From: Comamonas sp. KCTC 72670
GTDB taxonomy: Bacteria; Myxococcota; Myxococcia; Myxococcales; Myxococcaceae
Length of the DNA: 64,000 nt
Assembly: GCA_014656495.1 (NCBI GenBank)
Contig: BNCN01000003.1
Coordinates: 62,001-126,000, forward strand
Direction: 5' to 3'
This document shows, piece after piece, positions 41,214 to 49,446 of the stretch (position 1 is the first letter of the stretch; every line of letters starts with the position of its first letter). A program made the translations under genes and the position numbers. The notes below the pieces were generated by a model, which was given only the letters and a program-made list of their open reading frames with translations, was not told where the DNA came from and did no database searches.

Positions 41214-42307
41214 AGCGCCGGGCGCTGGCCCAGGGGCAGGCGGAAGTGGAAGGTCGAGCCCTGCCCCATCACCGACTTCGCCGACAGCGAGCCGCCGTGC
41301 AGCTTCGCCAGGGACGAGGCGATGTAGAGCCCCAGGCCATGACCTTGCGCCGGGTCCTCGTCCGCCCTGCGGAAGCGGTCGAAGACGGTGGGCAGCACCC
41401 CCGCGGGAATCCCAGCGCCCCAATCCCGGACGTGGATGTCCGCCAGGCCCGGATGCAGGGAGAGCCCCAGCTCCACCCGCCGCTCCGCGCCGCCGTACTT
41501 CACCGCGTTGGAGAGCAGGTTGTTGAGCACCTGCCGCACCCGCTCCGAGTCGAAGGGCAGCAGCACCGGGTCCGTCGCGCCCACCAGCAGGAACTCCACA
41601 TGGGGCTCCAGCTCACGCCACTCCTGGACGAGGTCCTGGAGGAAGTGGGTGAGGTCTCCCCGGCTGGGCTTCAGCTCCACCTTGCCTTCGGACAACCGAG
41701 AGGCATCCAGGATGGACGTGATGAGGTGGTTCATCCGGTCCAACTGCCGCAGGACGGCCTCCGACGAACGGACTTCGTCGTCCGCGCCCCGCTTCTCCAC
41801 CTTGCGAAGCAGCACCTGAGCGTTGAGCCGCGCCGAGGCGAGCGGCGTCTTCAGCTCATGGGCCACCCAGGTGAGCACCTCTTCCCGGGCCAGGGCCGGC
41901 GTCTTCGGCGCGGAGGCCGCGGGCTTCGTTTCGGCGAGGGCAGACGCCGCCGTGGGGGGGCGTGCGATCAGCGTGCGAGCGATGGCTTCCTCGAAAGCGG
42001 ACAGGTCCACCGGCTTGGCCAGGAAGAGGTCCGCCTCCTCCCGGCCTTGCGGGCGCGCCGCGCTCAACAACAAGAAGGGAACCGCGGCCAGCGCCGGGTC
42101 GGTCCGCATGGCGCGCAGCAGCTCCATGCCCGTCCTTCGCGGCATCATGTGGTCACTGACCACCAGGTCTGGCGTCTCCGCCCGCGCCAGCATCAGGGCC
42201 TGGTCCCCATTGTGGGCACGGATGGCGCGATAGCCGAGCGACTCCACCACCTCGGCGAAGACCTCGAGCAGCGCCTCCTCGTCCTCCGCGATGAGGATGC
42301 TGGTCAT
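41210..42307 (-). CDS. Receiver-histidine kinase hybrid
   Basis: The 365-residue soluble protein has an N-terminal receiver with the phospho-acceptor Asp52 (VVSDHMMPRRTGMEL) and Lys98. An Ala/Pro linker follows, then a HisKA domain with His150 (VAHELKTPLASARL) and a HATPase domain: N-box RVRQVLNNLLSNAVKYGG, G1 IHVRDWGAGI, G2 GHGLGLYIASSLAKLHGG. A receiver N-terminal to the kinase suggests that input is phosphorylation or that the receiver gates the kinase. The ATG overlaps the stop of the KaiC-like gene (ATGA), so the two are translationally coupled and probably form one pathway. No separate output regulator lies next to it. Confidence 0.93.
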   Translation of the reverse strand: MTSILIAEDEEALLEVFAEVVESLGYRAIRAHNGDQALMLARAETPDLVVSDHMMPRRTGMELLRAMRTDPALAAVPFLLLSAARPQGREEADLFLAKPVDLSAFEEAIARTLIARPPTAASALAETKPAASAPKTPALAREEVLTWVAHELKTPLASARLNAQVLLRKVEKRGADDEVRSSEAVLRQLDRMNHLITSILDASRLSEGKVELKPSRGDLTHFLQDLVQEWRELEPHVEFLLVGATDPVLLPFDSERVRQVLNNLLSNAVKYGGAERRVELGLSLHPGLADIHVRDWGAGIPAGVLPTVFDRFRRADEDPAQGHGLGLYIASSLAKLHGGSLSAKSVMGQGSTFHFRLPLGQRPAL

Positions 42308-43770
42308 TCCGTGGCCCCGATGGTCGTCCCCAGCGGCCGCGCCTGCCCCGTCAGCAATCCCTCCGCTGCGCGCAGTGTCGACAGGACCTTCACGCCCGAA
42401 TCCGCTATCTGGAACTCACGCAGGTCATTGTCGTACGCACTGTCACGCATCTTGAGCACGGACAGGATGCGGTGGATGCGCCCACGCAACTCCACATAGC
42501 GGAGCAGCAGCAGGTTCTCCCCCAGGGTGGACACCGGCGCGTCACTGAAGTCGAGCTCCGTGCCGGCAACCTTGGAGACCTCCCGCGTGTAGAGCGTCGT
42601 CACGCCCAGCCGACGCAGCCGCTCCGCGAGCGCGGCCAGGAACAGCGTCCTGCGCTCCGGATCGGTGATGGACTGCTCCAGCATCGTGAGCCCATCGAGG
42701 ACCAGCCGCTTCACGCCCCGGCGAAGGATTTCCTGGAGGACGCGGTCCATCACCAGGTCCGCCTCCTGCTCCACGGGCGGGATGAAGAGGTAGGTGACGG
42801 TGCCGTCCGCCACGAAGCGCTCCACGTCCAGTTGGATTCGCCGCGCCCGGGCCGCGAGCGCCGCGACCGAGTCGTGGAAGGAGACGAAGAGCGCGGGCTC
42901 TCCATGCCGCGCGCCTCCCACGGCGAAGTGCGCGGCCAGCAGCGTCTTCCCGATGCCCATGCTGCCCGCCAGCAGCGTGGCGCTGGTGCGAGGCAGGCCG
43001 CCCCCCATCAGCGTGTCCAGTTCCGGCAGGCCGAAGCTCGCCCGGGTCGAGGGGGAATGCGAATCCTCACCGGGTGGCGCCAGCGACTCCATCCTCGGGA
43101 TGAACGACACGCCCTCCCCGTCAATTCGCATCAGGTGCGTGCCCGCGATGTGCGGCCGCCCGCGCAGCTTGACGACCTCCACGCGGCGCATGCGGCGGGC
43201 GCCCTGCTTCGCCACCGACAGCGAGACGATGCCATCCACCGTGGTGGCCTCGGGGAGCGTCAGCAGCTTCTCCAGGGGATACTCAGTGGTGAAGAGTCCG
43301 ATGCAGTCCGCCGCGGCCAGCCCGATGCCCAGCTCGTAGAGGAACTCCCTCAGCCGGGCCTCGTCCTGCCACAGGTCCCGGATGGCACGCAGCCCGTCGA
43401 TGAACAGCAGCTTCGCGCCCCGCTTGCGCACCGTCTGGACGATGAGGTCCCGCGTCTCCCGGGCGCCTTGCTTGAGCGAGGAGTAGGCGCTCATCACGAA
43501 GAGCCTGTCGCCCAGCAGCTCTTCCTTGAAGAAGCTGAAGTTGGCCAGCTCACCCACGAGTTTGTCGTGGGGCTCGGACGTGACGGTGGCCATCACCACG
43601 GGCAGGCCCTTCGCCGCGGCCAGGAAGGCCAACTGGCTGCACAACACCGTCTTTCCGCTGCCTGGGTCGCCCGCGACGATGAGCGACTGCCGCCGGGGGA
43701 TGCCGCCGCCCAACAAGGTGTCAAAACTCGGGATGCCCGTTTCGAAGAGCGACCACGCCCTGGGAGTCAT
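42304..43770 (-). CDS. KaiC-like double-domain RecA-fold ATPase
   Basis: The 488-residue protein carries two KaiC/RadA-type domains. Domain 1 has IPSFDTLLGGGIPRRQSLIV, then Walker A GDPGSGKT (34-41), and Walker B LLFIDGLRAI. Domain 2 has LPELDTLMGGGLPRTSATLL, then Walker A GSMGIGKT, and Walker B RLVLDGLTML. The C-terminus resembles the KaiC tail region (ENLLLLRYVELRGRIHRILS, then KMRDSAYDNDLREFQIADSG), where KaiC has its phosphorylation sites; here no adjacent Ser-Thr pair is obvious. KaiA and KaiB are not encoded nearby. Non-circadian KaiC homologues coupled to histidine kinases act as signalling ATPases, and the coupled downstream REC-HK gene supports that role. Confidence 0.9.
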   Translation of the reverse strand: MTPRAWSLFETGIPSFDTLLGGGIPRRQSLIVAGDPGSGKTVLCSQLAFLAAAKGLPVVMATVTSEPHDKLVGELANFSFFKEELLGDRLFVMSAYSSLKQGARETRDLIVQTVRKRGAKLLFIDGLRAIRDLWQDEARLREFLYELGIGLAAADCIGLFTTEYPLEKLLTLPEATTVDGIVSLSVAKQGARRMRRVEVVKLRGRPHIAGTHLMRIDGEGVSFIPRMESLAPPGEDSHSPSTRASFGLPELDTLMGGGLPRTSATLLAGSMGIGKTLLAAHFAVGGARHGEPALFVSFHDSVAALAARARRIQLDVERFVADGTVTYLFIPPVEQEADLVMDRVLQEILRRGVKRLVLDGLTMLEQSITDPERRTLFLAALAERLRRLGVTTLYTREVSKVAGTELDFSDAPVSTLGENLLLLRYVELRGRIHRILSVLKMRDSAYDNDLREFQIADSGVKVLSTLRAAEGLLTGQARPLGTTIGATE

Positions 43771-43875
43771 GCAGGATTCATCTTCTGGCGGGAGGAACGG
43801 ACGGCCCCGCGCCGCTCATCCGCCGGATGGAGCGTGCGGAGGAACACTTCGAACGCGCTCCTTCCTCGTGACGTA

Positions 43876-43888
43876 ACAACCCGGTTGT
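43876..43888. repeat. Perfect dyad ACAACC-C-GGTTGT upstream of the KaiC-like gene
   Basis: Six-base arms around one C lie 106-118 bp before the KaiC-like ATG, in the 217-bp gap after the small orphan gene. It is a candidate operator. I see no other clear signal in this gap. Confidence 0.4.
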
Positions 43889-43987
43889 CGAAGGCCAAGC
43901 GTCGCCACCGGACATGCGAGTCGTCCCCCAGGGCAAATGCTCGCTGGCCGACAGGTGTAACGCTGGAGTGGACGCACCCTTGGCGGA

Positions 43988-44164
43988 CTACCAGGATTGC
44001 TCCGGGAGCGACTGCTCGCGGACGTCTTCGTCGGGTTGGCCGTAGCCGGGCATCCCGTCTTCCCGGGCTTCATCCGCATGGGACGTCTGCCTGCGCTCCG
44101 GCGCCTTGGGTTTCGGCGCGGGTGCCTCCTGCGCTGGCTTCTCCTGTTCGGGCTCGTGCGCCAT
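43988..44164 (-). CDS. 58-residue hydrophilic orphan protein
   Basis: The second of two closely spaced ATGs (44164) sits eight bases after AAGGAG, an ideal ribosome site; the first (44170) is too close. The product is Pro/Glu/Lys-rich and predicted to be disordered (MAHEPEQEKPAQEAPAPKPK, then a His/Asp/Gln-rich second half ending PEQSW). No family is recognised. It lies on the same strand as the KaiC-like and REC-HK genes, 217 bp upstream of them. The good ribosome site and matching codon composition support it; expression is unknown. Confidence 0.5.
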   Translation of the reverse strand: MAHEPEQEKPAQEAPAPKPKAPERRQTSHADEAREDGMPGYGQPDEDVREQSLPEQSW

Positions 44165-44273
44165 CGTCATTTCTCCTTCCGCGCGGACACGCCGCGGCCA
44201 CGGAGGAGAAGTTCGTCATCGCAATGGGAAGCGGGCAGGGCCTGACGGACCTGACGACAGCGTGCTCGCTCCC

Positions 44274-45287
44274 CTACCCCGCGCGCGAGCCCGGCGTCGG
44301 CGGCGCGCCGCTGGGCGGGGAGCCCGAGGGCGGGGACACCGCGGGCACCTCGTCACTCGCGCCGAAGAGGCCGCGCACCACCGCGGCGATGGCCAGCGGC
44401 GTGCCCACGCGCTCGTCGTAGTGCGGCGTCAGCGCCTGCGCGAAGTTCTCGGCCGTGGGGAACCGGTCCTCCGGACGCTCCGAGAAGGCCCGGGCCACCA
44501 CCGCCTCCAACGCCTCTGGGACGTCTGGCCGCAGCTCGCGCAGCGGGCGGTACTGCCGCGAGCGGATGGCGTTGAACACGGCCTCCGGCGTCGCGCCGGT
44601 GAAGGGCCGCTCCAGCGTCAGCAGCTCGTAGAGCACCACCGTGGCCGCCCACAGGTCGGCCTCCGGGCTCACTTCGCCCAGCAGCGACTCTGGTGACAGG
44701 TAGTACGGCTTGCCCAGCACGTCGCCGCCCTGGAGCTTGCCGTCCACCAGCACGCGCGACACGCCGAAGTCGCCCAGCTTGATCTCCCCCACGCGGGAGA
44801 TGAACAGGTTGGACGGCGACACGTCACAGTGGACGATGCCCAGCCGCTCGCCCTGGGGCCCCGTGGCCGAGTGCGCGTACGCGAGCGCCTCCAAGAGCAC
44901 CTTGCCCAGGTACACCGCGAAGTCGAGCGGCAGCGGGATGCCCCGCACCTTGCAGCGCCGGAGGATCTGCTGCAGGTCGCGGCCGTCCACCAGCTCCATC
45001 ACGATGAAGTAGATGCCCTCCAACTCGCCGGCATCCAGCACCGTGACGATGTTGGGGTGGTGCAGCTGCTTGGACAGCTGCGCCTCGCGCGCGAACAGGG
45101 ACACCGATTCCGGATCCCGCGTCAGCGCGGGCAGCAGCCGCTTGAGGGCCACCGTCCAGCCCTCGCGTGCTCCGGAGAGCACCCGGGCGCGGTACACCTC
45201 CGCCATGCCGCCCTTCCCCAGGACGGAGAGGACTTCATAGTTGCCGAAGACCCGCGTGGGCTTCTGCGGCGGAGGCGACTGGCTCAC
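44274..45287 (-). CDS. Hanks-type Ser/Thr protein kinase (HCD, non-RD type)
   Basis: The GTG at 45287 overlaps the stop of the TPR gene as GTGA and gives 337 residues. The kinase domain spans about residues 17-275: Gly loop LGKGGMAEVYRA, Lys49 in VALKRLLP, catalytic loop IVHCDVSPSNLF (His153-Cys154-Asp155), DFGVSR, and a SPESLLGE segment replacing APE. The usual Arg before the catalytic Asp is Cys, so this is a non-RD kinase, typically not controlled by activation-loop phosphorylation. No transmembrane helix is seen; the tail is Pro/Ser-rich (PPSGSPPSGAPPTPGSRAG). Myxobacteria carry very many such kinases. Coupling to a secreted TPR protein is the main clue to its pathway. Confidence 0.93.
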   Translation of the reverse strand: MSQSPPPQKPTRVFGNYEVLSVLGKGGMAEVYRARVLSGAREGWTVALKRLLPALTRDPESVSLFAREAQLSKQLHHPNIVTVLDAGELEGIYFIVMELVDGRDLQQILRRCKVRGIPLPLDFAVYLGKVLLEALAYAHSATGPQGERLGIVHCDVSPSNLFISRVGEIKLGDFGVSRVLVDGKLQGGDVLGKPYYLSPESLLGEVSPEADLWAATVVLYELLTLERPFTGATPEAVFNAIRSRQYRPLRELRPDVPEALEAVVARAFSERPEDRFPTAENFAQALTPHYDERVGTPLAIAAVVRGLFGASDEVPAVSPPSGSPPSGAPPTPGSRAG

Positions 45288-46267
45288 GGCGTGGTGTTTC
45301 CGGCCCCCGCCGGAGCGCGAACCGGACCCCGCTTCCGGGCCCGCTGTTGCTGCATGAGCGACTCGAGGTCCTTGATGTCCTCCCGCAGCGCCTGCTCCGG
45401 GGCTGCCTCGGAGCTCCGGCCGGCGGGCGTCCACCCCATCTCGAACGCCTTGCGCAGCGCCTCGCGGGCTCGCACGCGGTTGCCCTCGCGGTGGTACGCG
45501 TAGGCCAGCCAGAGCTGGACGTCCGCGCGGGGCAGGCCGCGGTTCGCCTCCAGCGTCCTCACCGCGCGGGCCACGTCATTCAACGCGAGCTGGCTGGCGC
45601 CCAGCCCCACCACGGCCGAGGCGTTGCGAGGGTCCTTCTCCAGGGCCAGCTCGAAGTGCCGCTGCGCCACCGCCGCGTTCCCCGACGCCAGCTGACGCTG
45701 CCCCTCCTCCAAGGGAGGCGCCTCGCCCTGCCGGCCCAGCCCCGCCGCCACCTGCGCCGCCGAGGAACCCGCCCCGTCGGACGTGGCCACCGCCGACGCC
45801 GGACGCACGGACTCGGTCGCAGCCGCCTCATGGGACAGGGGACGCAGCAGCAGGAAGCTGTCGTTCTTCAGCACCGGCGAGCGGCACCCGTCCTTGAGCC
45901 GGAAGAGCGCCGTCATGGCCCCGTCTTCCGGGTTGAACACGACCAGCGCCGGCTGCTGGACGCGCGGCTCGCACTGCGGACCGACCTGACAGAGCAACAC
46001 CTGGCCCACCAGGACGTTGTCCTGGAACTCGCCAGAGAGCACCTCCGTGTCCGGTTCGAAGCCGCAGGGACCACCAGTCGCGGTGCCGCTCAGGCGGTCA
46101 CCCTGCACACGCATGGACACGGCGCCATAGCCGTCCCCTTGATAGGAACTGGACACCGTGGGCGGTCCCGCCCACGCGAGGCCGGAGGCAACGGAAAGAA
46201 CCGTCGCAAGACCCTTGTTCAATAGCGAGGGCGGCATATGTGGGTGGATTCGGGCTCTTTCCATCAT
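45284..46267 (-). CDS. Secreted TPR-containing protein
   Basis: Two adjacent ATGs (46267 and 46264) and a third at 46237 are possible. The longest gives 327 residues. A signal peptide ends near GLAWAGPP. Residues ~35-150 form a beta-rich domain with paired Cys (GGPCGFEPDTEV, LLCQVGPQCEPRV, LKDGCRSPVL) that I do not recognise. After an Ala/Ser linker come two to three TPR units (AQRHFELALEKDPRNASAVV, LWLAYAYHREGNRVRAREAL). The C-terminus is basic. It starts 130 bp from the 6S RNA in the opposite direction and is translationally coupled to the downstream kinase gene. Confidence 0.8.
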   Translation of the reverse strand: MMERARIHPHMPPSLLNKGLATVLSVASGLAWAGPPTVSSSYQGDGYGAVSMRVQGDRLSGTATGGPCGFEPDTEVLSGEFQDNVLVGQVLLCQVGPQCEPRVQQPALVVFNPEDGAMTALFRLKDGCRSPVLKNDSFLLLRPLSHEAAATESVRPASAVATSDGAGSSAAQVAAGLGRQGEAPPLEEGQRQLASGNAAVAQRHFELALEKDPRNASAVVGLGASQLALNDVARAVRTLEANRGLPRADVQLWLAYAYHREGNRVRAREALRKAFEMGWTPAGRSSEAAPEQALREDIKDLESLMQQQRARKRGPVRAPAGAGNTTP

Positions 46268-46399
46268 AGAGGCCCCGTGCCTGCCTTGTAAACGCGCGAG
46301 GATGCCTTGACCCCGCCGCCCCCCATCCTTATCATTTCCAAAGACTCTGGCGGGTTTTCCCAATAGATTCGAGGACTTGGGGAGTTTTGTAGTTTTATT

Positions 46400-46606
46400 C
46401 AAGGGCTGTCCCCTGCGGGGCGCGTGATGCCCGGCAGAAATTCGAACCGATACGTCCATTCCGGGGTCCGTTTCGGTCTCCATGTGCAAGCCCTCCCCTC
46501 TCACGGGGGATGAGGGAAGCCTGCGGAGACATGATTTCGGTCCCCACCTGGCTTTCAGAGGGTTCAATGGACGCCGGACACACGGCCATGCTGCGGGGGA
46601 CTTTTT
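46400..46606 (+). ncRNA. ssrS: 6S RNA (SsrS), RNA polymerase-binding regulator
   Basis: This ~205-nt interval folds as one long rod. The closing stem pairs 46408-46418 (GTCCCCTGCGG) with 46591-46601 (CTGCGGGGGAC), and a T5 tract follows at 46602-46606. Flanking the central bubble, GAACC (46444-46448) pairs with GGTTC (46561-46565), and GTCCATT (46454-46460) pairs perfectly with AATGGAC (46566-46572). The apical arm pairs GTCTCC (46476-46481) with GGAGAC (46525-46530), capped by a CCCTC/GAGGG hairpin. Position just before fau (ygfA) is the classic 6S synteny. 6S RNA mimics an open promoter and sequesters housekeeping holoenzyme in stationary phase. The exact 5' end is an estimate; the region upstream is AT-richer. 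Confidence 0.8.
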
Positions 46607-46622
46607 CTGTGGAGCGGCGTCG

Positions 46623-47246
46623 GTGAGCGAGACGGTGGTGGAAGAGGCGGCGGCGAGGAAGCAGACCCTACGCGAAGAGCTCACGGCTCGCCGGAAGGCG
46701 ATGACGCCGGACCTCATCGATACGCGGGGTCTCAAGGTTCAGTCTCGGTTCCTGGCAGCACCGTATTACCAGAAGGCGCGGACGGTGGCGCTGTATGCCC
46801 CCATCCGGGGAGAAGTGCCTACCCGGGATATCCTGATCGCGGCGTTGCAAGACGGGAAGATCGTCTGCTACCCGCTCTCACATGTTCACGGGCGGATTCT
46901 TTCCTTCCGCGCCATCAAGTCGGAAAGCGAGCTGGAGCCGGGGCGGCTGGGGGTGCGAGAGCCCACCAACTCCGCGGACCTCATCGCGGTGGACCAGATT
47001 GACCTCTTCGTGGTGCCGGGCCTGGGGTTCACCCGGGAAGGCAAGCGACTGGGGCGCGGGGGCGGTTACTACGACGCCACCCTCCGCGCGGCCAGTCAGC
47101 GCAGTCGGCGGGTGGGCCTGGCCTTCAATGACCAGGTCGTCCCGGTGCTGCCCACGACGGGGGATGACGTCGACATGGACCTGGTCGTAACGGAGTCTGA
47201 GTCCCTGCGCGGCCTGTACCGCGACTGGGACTTCCTCGATACGTGA
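46623..47246 (+). CDS. fau: 5-formyltetrahydrofolate cyclo-ligase
   Basis: The GTG at 46623 gives 207 residues, a normal length. Family motifs are RKQTLREELTARRKAM at the N-terminus, VALYAPIRGEVPTRDIL, the substrate loop, and the signature VVPGLGFTREGKRLGRGGGYYD. The enzyme recycles 5-formyl-THF to methenyl-THF using ATP. The start lies 17 bp after the U-tract of the 6S RNA, so fau is probably expressed by read-through from the 6S promoter or by processing, as described for ssrS-ygfA in enterobacteria. The stop overlaps the next start as GTGA. Confidence 0.93.
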   Translation: MSETVVEEAAARKQTLREELTARRKAMTPDLIDTRGLKVQSRFLAAPYYQKARTVALYAPIRGEVPTRDILIAALQDGKIVCYPLSHVHGRILSFRAIKSESELEPGRLGVREPTNSADLIAVDQIDLFVVPGLGFTREGKRLGRGGGYYDATLRAASQRSRRVGLAFNDQVVPVLPTTGDDVDMDLVVTESESLRGLYRDWDFLDT

Positions 47247-48031
47247 AAGTCCTCTTCATGGGGGACGTGGTGGGCCGCCCGGGTCTCCAGGCGGTCCGCA
47301 CGCTCCTTCCGAGGGTCCGCGCGCAGCACGGCGTGGACGTGGTGGTCGCCAACGCGGAGAACAGCGACCAGGGCTCGGGCATCACTTCAGAGACGGCCCA
47401 CTACCTGCTCGACAGCGGCGTCCAGCTGCTGACGAGCGGTAACCATTTCTACTCCAAGAAGGCCATCCTCCCCTGGGTGAAGGAGCATCCGGACCTGCTG
47501 CTCCGTCCGGCCAACTACCCCAAGGGAACACCGGGCAAGGGCCACACCGTGGTCAAGCTCCCGGATGGCCGCGCCCTGGGTGTCATCAACCTGGAGGGGC
47601 GCGTCTACATGCGCACCGAGGCCAGCCCCTTCGAAGTCGTGGAGGGGTTGGTAGAGGAGCTGCGCCAGCAGACGCCCTGCATCCTGGTGGACATGCACTG
47701 CGAGGCCTCCAGCGAGAAGAACGCCATGGGCTTCCACCTGGACGGCCGCGTCTCGGTGGTGGTGGGCACGCACACGCACGTGCAGACGGCGGACGAGCGC
47801 GTCCTGCCGGGCGGGACGGCGTTCATCACCGACGTGGGCATGTGCGGGCCGCTGGACTCCGTCATCGGCATGAAGAAGGAGTCCTCGCTGGCGCGCTTCT
47901 TGGGCAAGCCGGCGCCCTACGAGGTGGCCGAGCGGCTGGTGTACCTCCAGGGCATCGTGGCGGACATCGACGACGCCACCGGCCGGGCGCGGAGCATCCA
48001 CCGCGTGCGCGAGCACCTGCCGGGCACCTGA
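47243..48031 (+). CDS. YmdB-type (TIGR00282) metallophosphoesterase
   Basis: The 262-residue protein starts at a GTG overlapping fau's stop. The calcineurin-like motifs are LFMGDVVGRPGLQAV, VVANAENSDQGSGIT, LTSGNHFYSKK, LVDMHCEASSEKNAM and VVGTHTHVQTADERV, with conserved Asp, Asn, Glu and His ligands. YmdB of Bacillus hydrolyses cyclic nucleotides and affects RNase Y and developmental switching. A phosphodiesterase role here is expected, but the substrate is unknown. Coupling to fau is a common arrangement in several phyla. Confidence 0.93.
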   Translation: MKVLFMGDVVGRPGLQAVRTLLPRVRAQHGVDVVVANAENSDQGSGITSETAHYLLDSGVQLLTSGNHFYSKKAILPWVKEHPDLLLRPANYPKGTPGKGHTVVKLPDGRALGVINLEGRVYMRTEASPFEVVEGLVEELRQQTPCILVDMHCEASSEKNAMGFHLDGRVSVVVGTHTHVQTADERVLPGGTAFITDVGMCGPLDSVIGMKKESSLARFLGKPAPYEVAERLVYLQGIVADIDDATGRARSIHRVREHLPGT

Positions 48032-48086
48032 AACACCTGCGCGGAAGTGCGTTCACGTCGGACGCACTTCGGTTAGCTTGCGCGCC

Positions 48087-49349
48087 ATGAATCCGGACGC
48101 GCTGCGCAAGGCGACCCCCGAGGAGCAGTTCGAAGAAGTGACCCGTGGCACGGTGGACCTCCACGTGCCCGAGGACCTGAAGAAGAAGCTCCGGTACTCG
48201 TATGATTCGGGCAAGCCGCTGGTCATCAAGGCGGGCTTCGACCCGAGCCGGCCGGACCTGCACCTGGGCCACTCCCTCCTGCTCACGCGCATGCGGCGCT
48301 TCCAGGAGTTTGGCCACACGGTGGTGTTCCTCATCGGTGACTTCACGGGGCTGATTGGCGACCCCACGGGCCGCAACGCCACGCGCCCGGCGCTGACGCG
48401 CGACGAGGTGAAGGCCAACGCGGAGACCTACAAGAAGCAGGTCTTCAAGGTGCTGGACGAGGAGAAGACGCAGGTGCGCTTCAACTCCACCTGGCTGGAC
48501 ACGCTGGGGACGGAGGGGATGATTCGCCTGGCCTCGCGCTACTCCGTGCAGCGCATGCTGGAGCGCGACGACTTCAAGAAGCGCTTCCGCGGCGAGGTCT
48601 CCATCTCCATCCACGAGTTCCTCTACCCGCTCCTGCAGGGCTACGACTCCGTGGTGCTCAAGGCGGACGTGGAGCTGGGCGCCACGGACCAGCTCTTCAA
48701 CCTGCTGGTGGGCCGCCAGTTGATGAAGGAAGAGAACATGGCGCCCCAGGTCATCATGACGGGCCCCATCCTGGAGGGCCTCAACGCGAAGGCCGTCGAC
48801 GGGAAGATTGTCGGCGACAAGATGTCCAAGAGCCTGGACAACTACGTGGGCATCGACGAGCCGGCGGACACCATCTTCGGCAAGTTGATGAGCATCACCG
48901 ACGACCTGATGTGGCGGTACTACGAGCTGCTCTCCGCGAAGACGCGCCAGGAGCTGGCGGAGATGCGCGCCCAGGTGGAGTCCGGCGCGCTGCACCCCAA
49001 GGCCGCGAAGGTGGGCTTCGCGCAGGAGATGACGGCGCGCTTCCAGGGCGAAGAGGCCGGGAAGAAGGCCGCCGAGGACTTCGAGAAGCGCTTCGCGAAG
49101 AAGGAGCTGTCCACGGACGAGCTGCCGCTCGTGGAAGTATCCCTGGGCGGCGCCGAGAAGCTGCCGGTGACGAAGCTGCTGCCCGAGACGAAGCTGGTGG
49201 CCTCCTCCACCGAGGCGCGCAAGCTGATGGCGCAGGGCGGCGTGCGCGTCAATGGCGAGAAGGTGCAGGACGCCAAGGCGGAGCTGGGCGCCGGCGAGTA
49301 CACGGTGCAGGTGGGCAAGTTGAAGGTGGCCCGCGTGAAGCTGGCGTGA
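48087..49349 (+). CDS. tyrS: Tyrosyl-tRNA synthetase
   Basis: The start is the ATG at 48087 (MNPDALRKATPEEQ), giving 420 residues. Class I motifs are present: the HIGH-type PDLHLGHSLLL and KMSKS at residues 245-249 (VGDKMSKSLDNYVG). The substrate pocket region includes GATDQLFNLLVGRQL. The C-terminal S4 RNA-binding domain carries SSTEARKLMAQGGVRVNGEK. It charges tRNA-Tyr. The gene lies 55 bp after the YmdB-like gene. A GC-rich hairpin 45 bp past its stop probably ends the transcript. No T-box or other leader regulator is visible in the 55-bp upstream gap. Confidence 0.97.
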   Translation: MNPDALRKATPEEQFEEVTRGTVDLHVPEDLKKKLRYSYDSGKPLVIKAGFDPSRPDLHLGHSLLLTRMRRFQEFGHTVVFLIGDFTGLIGDPTGRNATRPALTRDEVKANAETYKKQVFKVLDEEKTQVRFNSTWLDTLGTEGMIRLASRYSVQRMLERDDFKKRFRGEVSISIHEFLYPLLQGYDSVVLKADVELGATDQLFNLLVGRQLMKEENMAPQVIMTGPILEGLNAKAVDGKIVGDKMSKSLDNYVGIDEPADTIFGKLMSITDDLMWRYYELLSAKTRQELAEMRAQVESGALHPKAAKVGFAQEMTARFQGEEAGKKAAEDFEKRFAKKELSTDELPLVEVSLGGAEKLPVTKLLPETKLVASSTEARKLMAQGGVRVNGEKVQDAKAELGAGEYTVQVGKLKVARVKLA

Positions 49350-49393
49350 ATGCCCGGCCGCTGACGGCCGTCGCAGGCGCAGGACGTGCCCCC

Positions 49394-49416
49394 GTGCCCC
49401 TCACCCCGAGGGGCAC
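49394..49416 (+). terminator. Hairpin after tyrS
   Basis: GTGCCCCTC (49394-49402) and GAGGGGCAC (49408-49416) form a perfect nine-bp stem with a five-base loop. Confidence 0.55.
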
Positions 49417-49446
49417 CGTGGGGACTGCTGTACACTCCCGTGCGCC

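Noticed and set aside
46482-46622. N-terminal extension of fau to 46482
   Set aside because: The extension lies inside the 6S RNA structure, and homology to cyclo-ligases begins only after the GTG at 46623.
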